Assembly: GCA_025890175.1 (NCBI GenBank)
Contig: JANPYM010000001.1
Coordinates: forward strand, 2,814,288-2,878,287
Direction of reading: 5' to 3'
DNA: 64,000 nt
DNA from: Ciborinia camelliae
Taxonomy: Eukaryota; Ascomycota; Leotiomycetes; Helotiales; Sclerotiniaceae
The position numbers and the translations under genes are program-made. The notes beneath the pieces are model-generated. The model did not search any database. It had not been told where the DNA came from and saw nothing but the letters and a program-made list of their open reading frames with translations. Positions 61,045-64,000 of the stretch are shown piece by piece (positions within the stretch are counted from its first letter, which is position 1; each line of letters opens with the position of its first letter).

Positions 61045-63185
61045 TCGTGTTACAATACTTGTAGTCTGGTATGGCTGATACCGGTATTGATTGCTTAATC
61101 AAATTATCTATTCCATTTTGAAAACGTGGCTTCCAGAAACATTGTGATAGTATTATCATTATCCATCCAATATCCATCCATCCATCCATGATCCACCCAG
61201 AAAATGTCTCAGAGAAATGCTCGGTAGAATCATACAAGCAGGGGCTTGATATTGGCTTTTGGGAGATGCTATAGATATGCGGGGGTCTTATTACTCAAAC
61301 AGCCTTGATCTCCCCATCCAATTTTCCATTCCCGATGAAACATATTAATCAATGGAGAAACAACAACACCATCAAGAAGTTTTCCAAATCTCCCATCCTG
61401 ATACCGGACCAAGACCGGGAAGGTATTATCTGAGATGGGATGTGTGGATAGAGACTTTGCCAAATGTCAAAGTTCTCGTCATATCAGGGCCCATCAGATC
61501 CATCTTTGCACATACAGTTTGCAGCAATGGACCATCATAATATCATGGATACACATAACTTGTCACAATCTAATAAGTGAGTATACAGCACACAGCATAG
61601 CACACAGCATATCACACCGCCTAATCTTTTCTCCACGTAACCACCCATCATGGTTTGTATGGAATCTGGAAGTATCAGAGACAGCTGGAGCTTACAAGTA
61701 TCCTTTTCAAACATTATTCAATCACCCCCACGACTTTCAAGGCTTGCAAGTTACCATGCACCGCGGACCGCCATGTCAACCTTCTCCTGCACAACCTAGT
61801 CATCATCCTTGACAATGTTCAATCTGATGGACACCTACCGCCGCCGCAGTCATGGAAGCATGCTCCCTGCATTGATAATCCAGCAAATATCCCGGCACCA
61901 TAATCCTGGTCCCGGATACTTCAATAGTGTTTGAAGTGGGACAAACGATGCATATCAGCACAGACTTGATGGGAAGCTACCCTGTAGAATCCTAATCTGT
62001 AAGCCTGGGGGAGAAGATTGACAGTTTGGGGAGGCAACAATAATGGAATTATTTAGAATAATAGGAAGAAAAATAAGAAGTCTTGAGTGTTTTACGTTTG
62101 TTTACCTTTAAATAAAAGGTCTTTGACTCTTCCAGACTTTGATTTAATCTTTTCTCCCTTTTATCTCCTCTCTATTCCATTTAGAAGAAACTCCAGACTC
62201 TCATCGTTCATCAAATCCTCTCTGCTCTACTTGTTAGGAAACAACTCTATATCCATATACATCTTTGCATCCATCAACTTTCTGCAAACTATAGACCACT
62301 CTGTTTTTATATTTCGATTTGGTATTGTTTTAGACACATTTCGTTCTAGATTCATTGATAAATCTTTGAAAGGAAAACCAAGAGCTGGATTCCTACATAC
62401 ACAGTCAGCATTATTTTCTTTCTGCATTCCCTCTTCTCCTGAATCCTCTTACCAGTCACAAGAAGAGAATAGTCATCTCCGGTCCGAGTTTCTTACATCA
62501 TAAGCAACTTCCGGTGTTTTCTATGAACTCCGAATTCTGTTTTGAGGCTCCGATTCCCAGTTATATTGTTTCCCCTGTGGAAATGATATGAATCAACCAG
62601 TTGTTCTCGCAGATTCGCATATGGAAAGGGGTGGGTCATTCGTACTTTATTCTAACCAGTTAGCAGACTGTTGAAGATTCCATATACCATATACATACAG
62701 AAGATTTTTTTTTAACTTGTTCAAATATAAAAGATTTGTTGAGAAGGTTCGTCTGAATTTCCACCTGAGGATATTTGTCCACTTCCCTTTGCCTATTCTA
62801 GAACAAGGAGGAGGCAGATGAACAAAAAGTTGAATAATATTGGACCTGCCCTGTTATGACTTGCCCATTCACTTCAATCATTGCATCATTCATTGAGAAG
62901 TCAGTGCGAAATAAATTTGGGCCCCGGGTCATTCGGCTTCACTAGCTTTGGAAATTAGGAAATGACGCTAAGATTTTCTACTTTCCCACAGTTTCTTCTT
63001 TCTCGAGATCATAAATAACTTTCAACCTCCACACTTCCATACCTCTTTCCACAAACAATCATTTTGACCATTTCGACCATTTCGATAACTTCCAGATCCA
63101 GATCCAGATACGGTTGTTTGACATTTTTCATTGTTATAGATCAAATTGGACTTTCTAAATCTCTTTTAAGATCTTACTTTTAATT

Positions 63186-64000
63186 ATGTCTGCCATCCGA
63201 TCTACTTTTGCTCGAGCAGTCATCAAGGCTGGTCGCAGAACCACCACCTCTTCCATTGCCAGGCAAACCATTCGCGCCTTTACTACAACTCCTCAAGCAA
63301 ATGATTATGAGGCCATCCATGAGAAGGAGGTCCCAGCTACCAAGTTCCAGCCAGGTAAGCATTATTCAATAAGATCTATTTTTTTGCACCCCTCAGTGTC
63401 CAGCTTTATGTGGATGTTTCAAATTCTGCAATCTTTTGTTCCCACTTCCCATATTATATATATACAGCCTTGGTTCCTTAATTTTATACAAAAACTTTCT
63501 CTGGTAGTCAGTCAATTACTGACTCTCAGATGCTTTAGGTTCTGCCGCTGAACGTGTCACTATTCCAGTCGAGGAAGTCACTGCAGCTCCAGCAAAGGAG
63601 GTAGTTGATGTTGTCACTCCCCTCACACAGAGTGCCTACAAGGGCATGACCCCAACTATGCAAAAGATGAGCTTGATGGGCAAGGTTGTTGTTGTCACTG
63701 GGTACGTTTTTTACACTTTTTTCTCCTTCTCCTTCTCCTTCTCCTTCTCCTGCTCAATCTATAATTCATTTATCTATAATTCTTTGCCTCCTTCCCCTTA
63801 CAAACTTAATTTTGAACAATGAGCTCTCAATTTCTTTAAATCCTTATCGGGTCTTATCATACGAGCTAGTTATTTGAGATTAATTATGCACCCATCCACC
63901 CATCCACTCCCCCATCCACCCATCATGTTTCAAAGGTGAATTTTAGAGATTAACAAAGTTAAAATAGTGGTGCCCGAGGTCTGGGAAATCACATGGCCCG
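63186..64000 (+). CDS. Mitochondrial short-chain dehydrogenase/reductase, 5' part
   Basis: The first exons are 63186-63354, 63539-63701 and 63968 to the window edge; the gene continues beyond it. The N terminus MSAIRSTFARAVIKAGRRTT is basic and Ser/Thr-rich without acidic residues, a typical mitochondrial presequence, ending near AFTTTPQA. After an Ala/Val/Glu-rich linker, the Rossmann start reads LMGKVVVVTGGARGLGNHMAR, with the TGxxxGxG cofactor motif made by splicing at 63701 and 63968. SDRs of this shape in fungi include D-arabinitol and sorbose/mannitol dehydrogenases, but the substrate cannot be told from the part seen. The introns are 184 and 266 bases; the second holds a TTCTCC hexamer run (63717-63750). 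GARGLG rather than GASRGIG is used. Confidence 0.85.

Larger units (their letters stand above)
49585..63185. other. 13.6 kb gene desert
   Basis: No gene I can support is seen between Ysc84 and the dehydrogenase. ORFs are at most about 140 codons, mostly low complexity, and lie on both strands at once. The stretch contains tandem repeats and many ACCTACC and CCATCC runs. It probably includes the 5' region of the dehydrogenase, whose ATG is at 63186. The last 1.5 kb before it is AT-rich and has the CT-rich look of a fungal leader from about 63120. A spliced gene with short exons could still be hidden here. Confidence 0.55.

Noticed and set aside
61352..61540. 62-codon forward ORF in the desert
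   Set aside because: Some protein-like text, but no splice partner or domain; too short to support.
62087..62503. 138-codon forward ORF
   Set aside because: Ser/Phe-rich composition of T-rich DNA, with an equally open reverse frame; no domain.
49585..63185. Secondary-metabolite or defence cluster in the desert
   Set aside because: No synthase, transporter, regulator or nuclease motif was found.

Overview
This is eukaryotic nuclear DNA from a filamentous ascomycete. The coding regions carry short introns (about 48 to 233 bases) with GT..AG ends and CTAAC-like branch sites. The proteins are typical of Pezizomycotina, and the noncoding DNA is full of ACCTACCTAGGTAGGT-type tracts. I infer Leotiomycetes, possibly a Sclerotiniaceae member, from general familiarity with that repeat style; no marker gene here proves it. 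No tRNA, rRNA, CRISPR or bacterial operon was seen.

I rebuilt sixteen gene models by joining exons. In order: PEX11 peroxisomal protein (183-943, +); MCT-like MFS transporter (3740-5595, +); Kre9/Knh1-like type I membrane protein (7150-9198, +); Git1-type glycerophosphodiester permease (12130-13836, -); Nudix-fold protein with a damaged Nudix box (16602-17222, -); Nse2/Mms21 SUMO ligase (18126-19474, +); mitochondrial oxoglutarate/malate carrier (26112-27131, +); Rsc9 chromatin remodeller subunit with a 51-base last exon (28629-31753, -); Rec114-like protein (32489-34488, +); an unrecognised gene (40317-41922, +); MsrB (42812-43552, -); Age2-type ArfGAP (44548-46306, +); Sft1 SNARE (46862-47277, -); Ysc84/Lsb3 SYLF-SH3 protein (48115-49584, +); and the first exons of a mitochondrial short-chain dehydrogenase (63186 to the edge, +). 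The sixteenth entry is a HET-domain relic (9798-10270).

The gene-dense parts (16.6-19.5, 28.6-34.5 and 42.8-49.6 kb) hold conserved housekeeping genes, often in divergent pairs. Between them lie gene-poor stretches. The 34.5-40.3 kb interval is a small mobile-element island. It has a decaying tandem satellite, a 318-base hAT-type MITE with a perfect 12-base inverted repeat and an 8-base target duplication, a 617-base Tc1/mariner-type MITE flanked by TA, a perfect 47-base duplication, and two coding remnants. It abuts the unrecognised gene at 40.3 kb. The 49.6-63.2 kb interval is a 13.6 kb gene desert with only simple repeats, minisatellites and short doubtful ORFs.

The genes do not form an obvious single pathway or a secondary-metabolite cluster. 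Four products act in membrane traffic or the cortex (Age2, Sft1, Ysc84, Kre9-like), three in chromatin or DNA repair (Nse2, Rsc9, Rec114-like), and four in transport or organelle metabolism (PEX11, MFS, Git1, carrier). The most interesting leads are the orphan gene beside the transposon island, the two MITEs with intact insertion signatures, the HET relic, the Nudix-box loss and the long desert.
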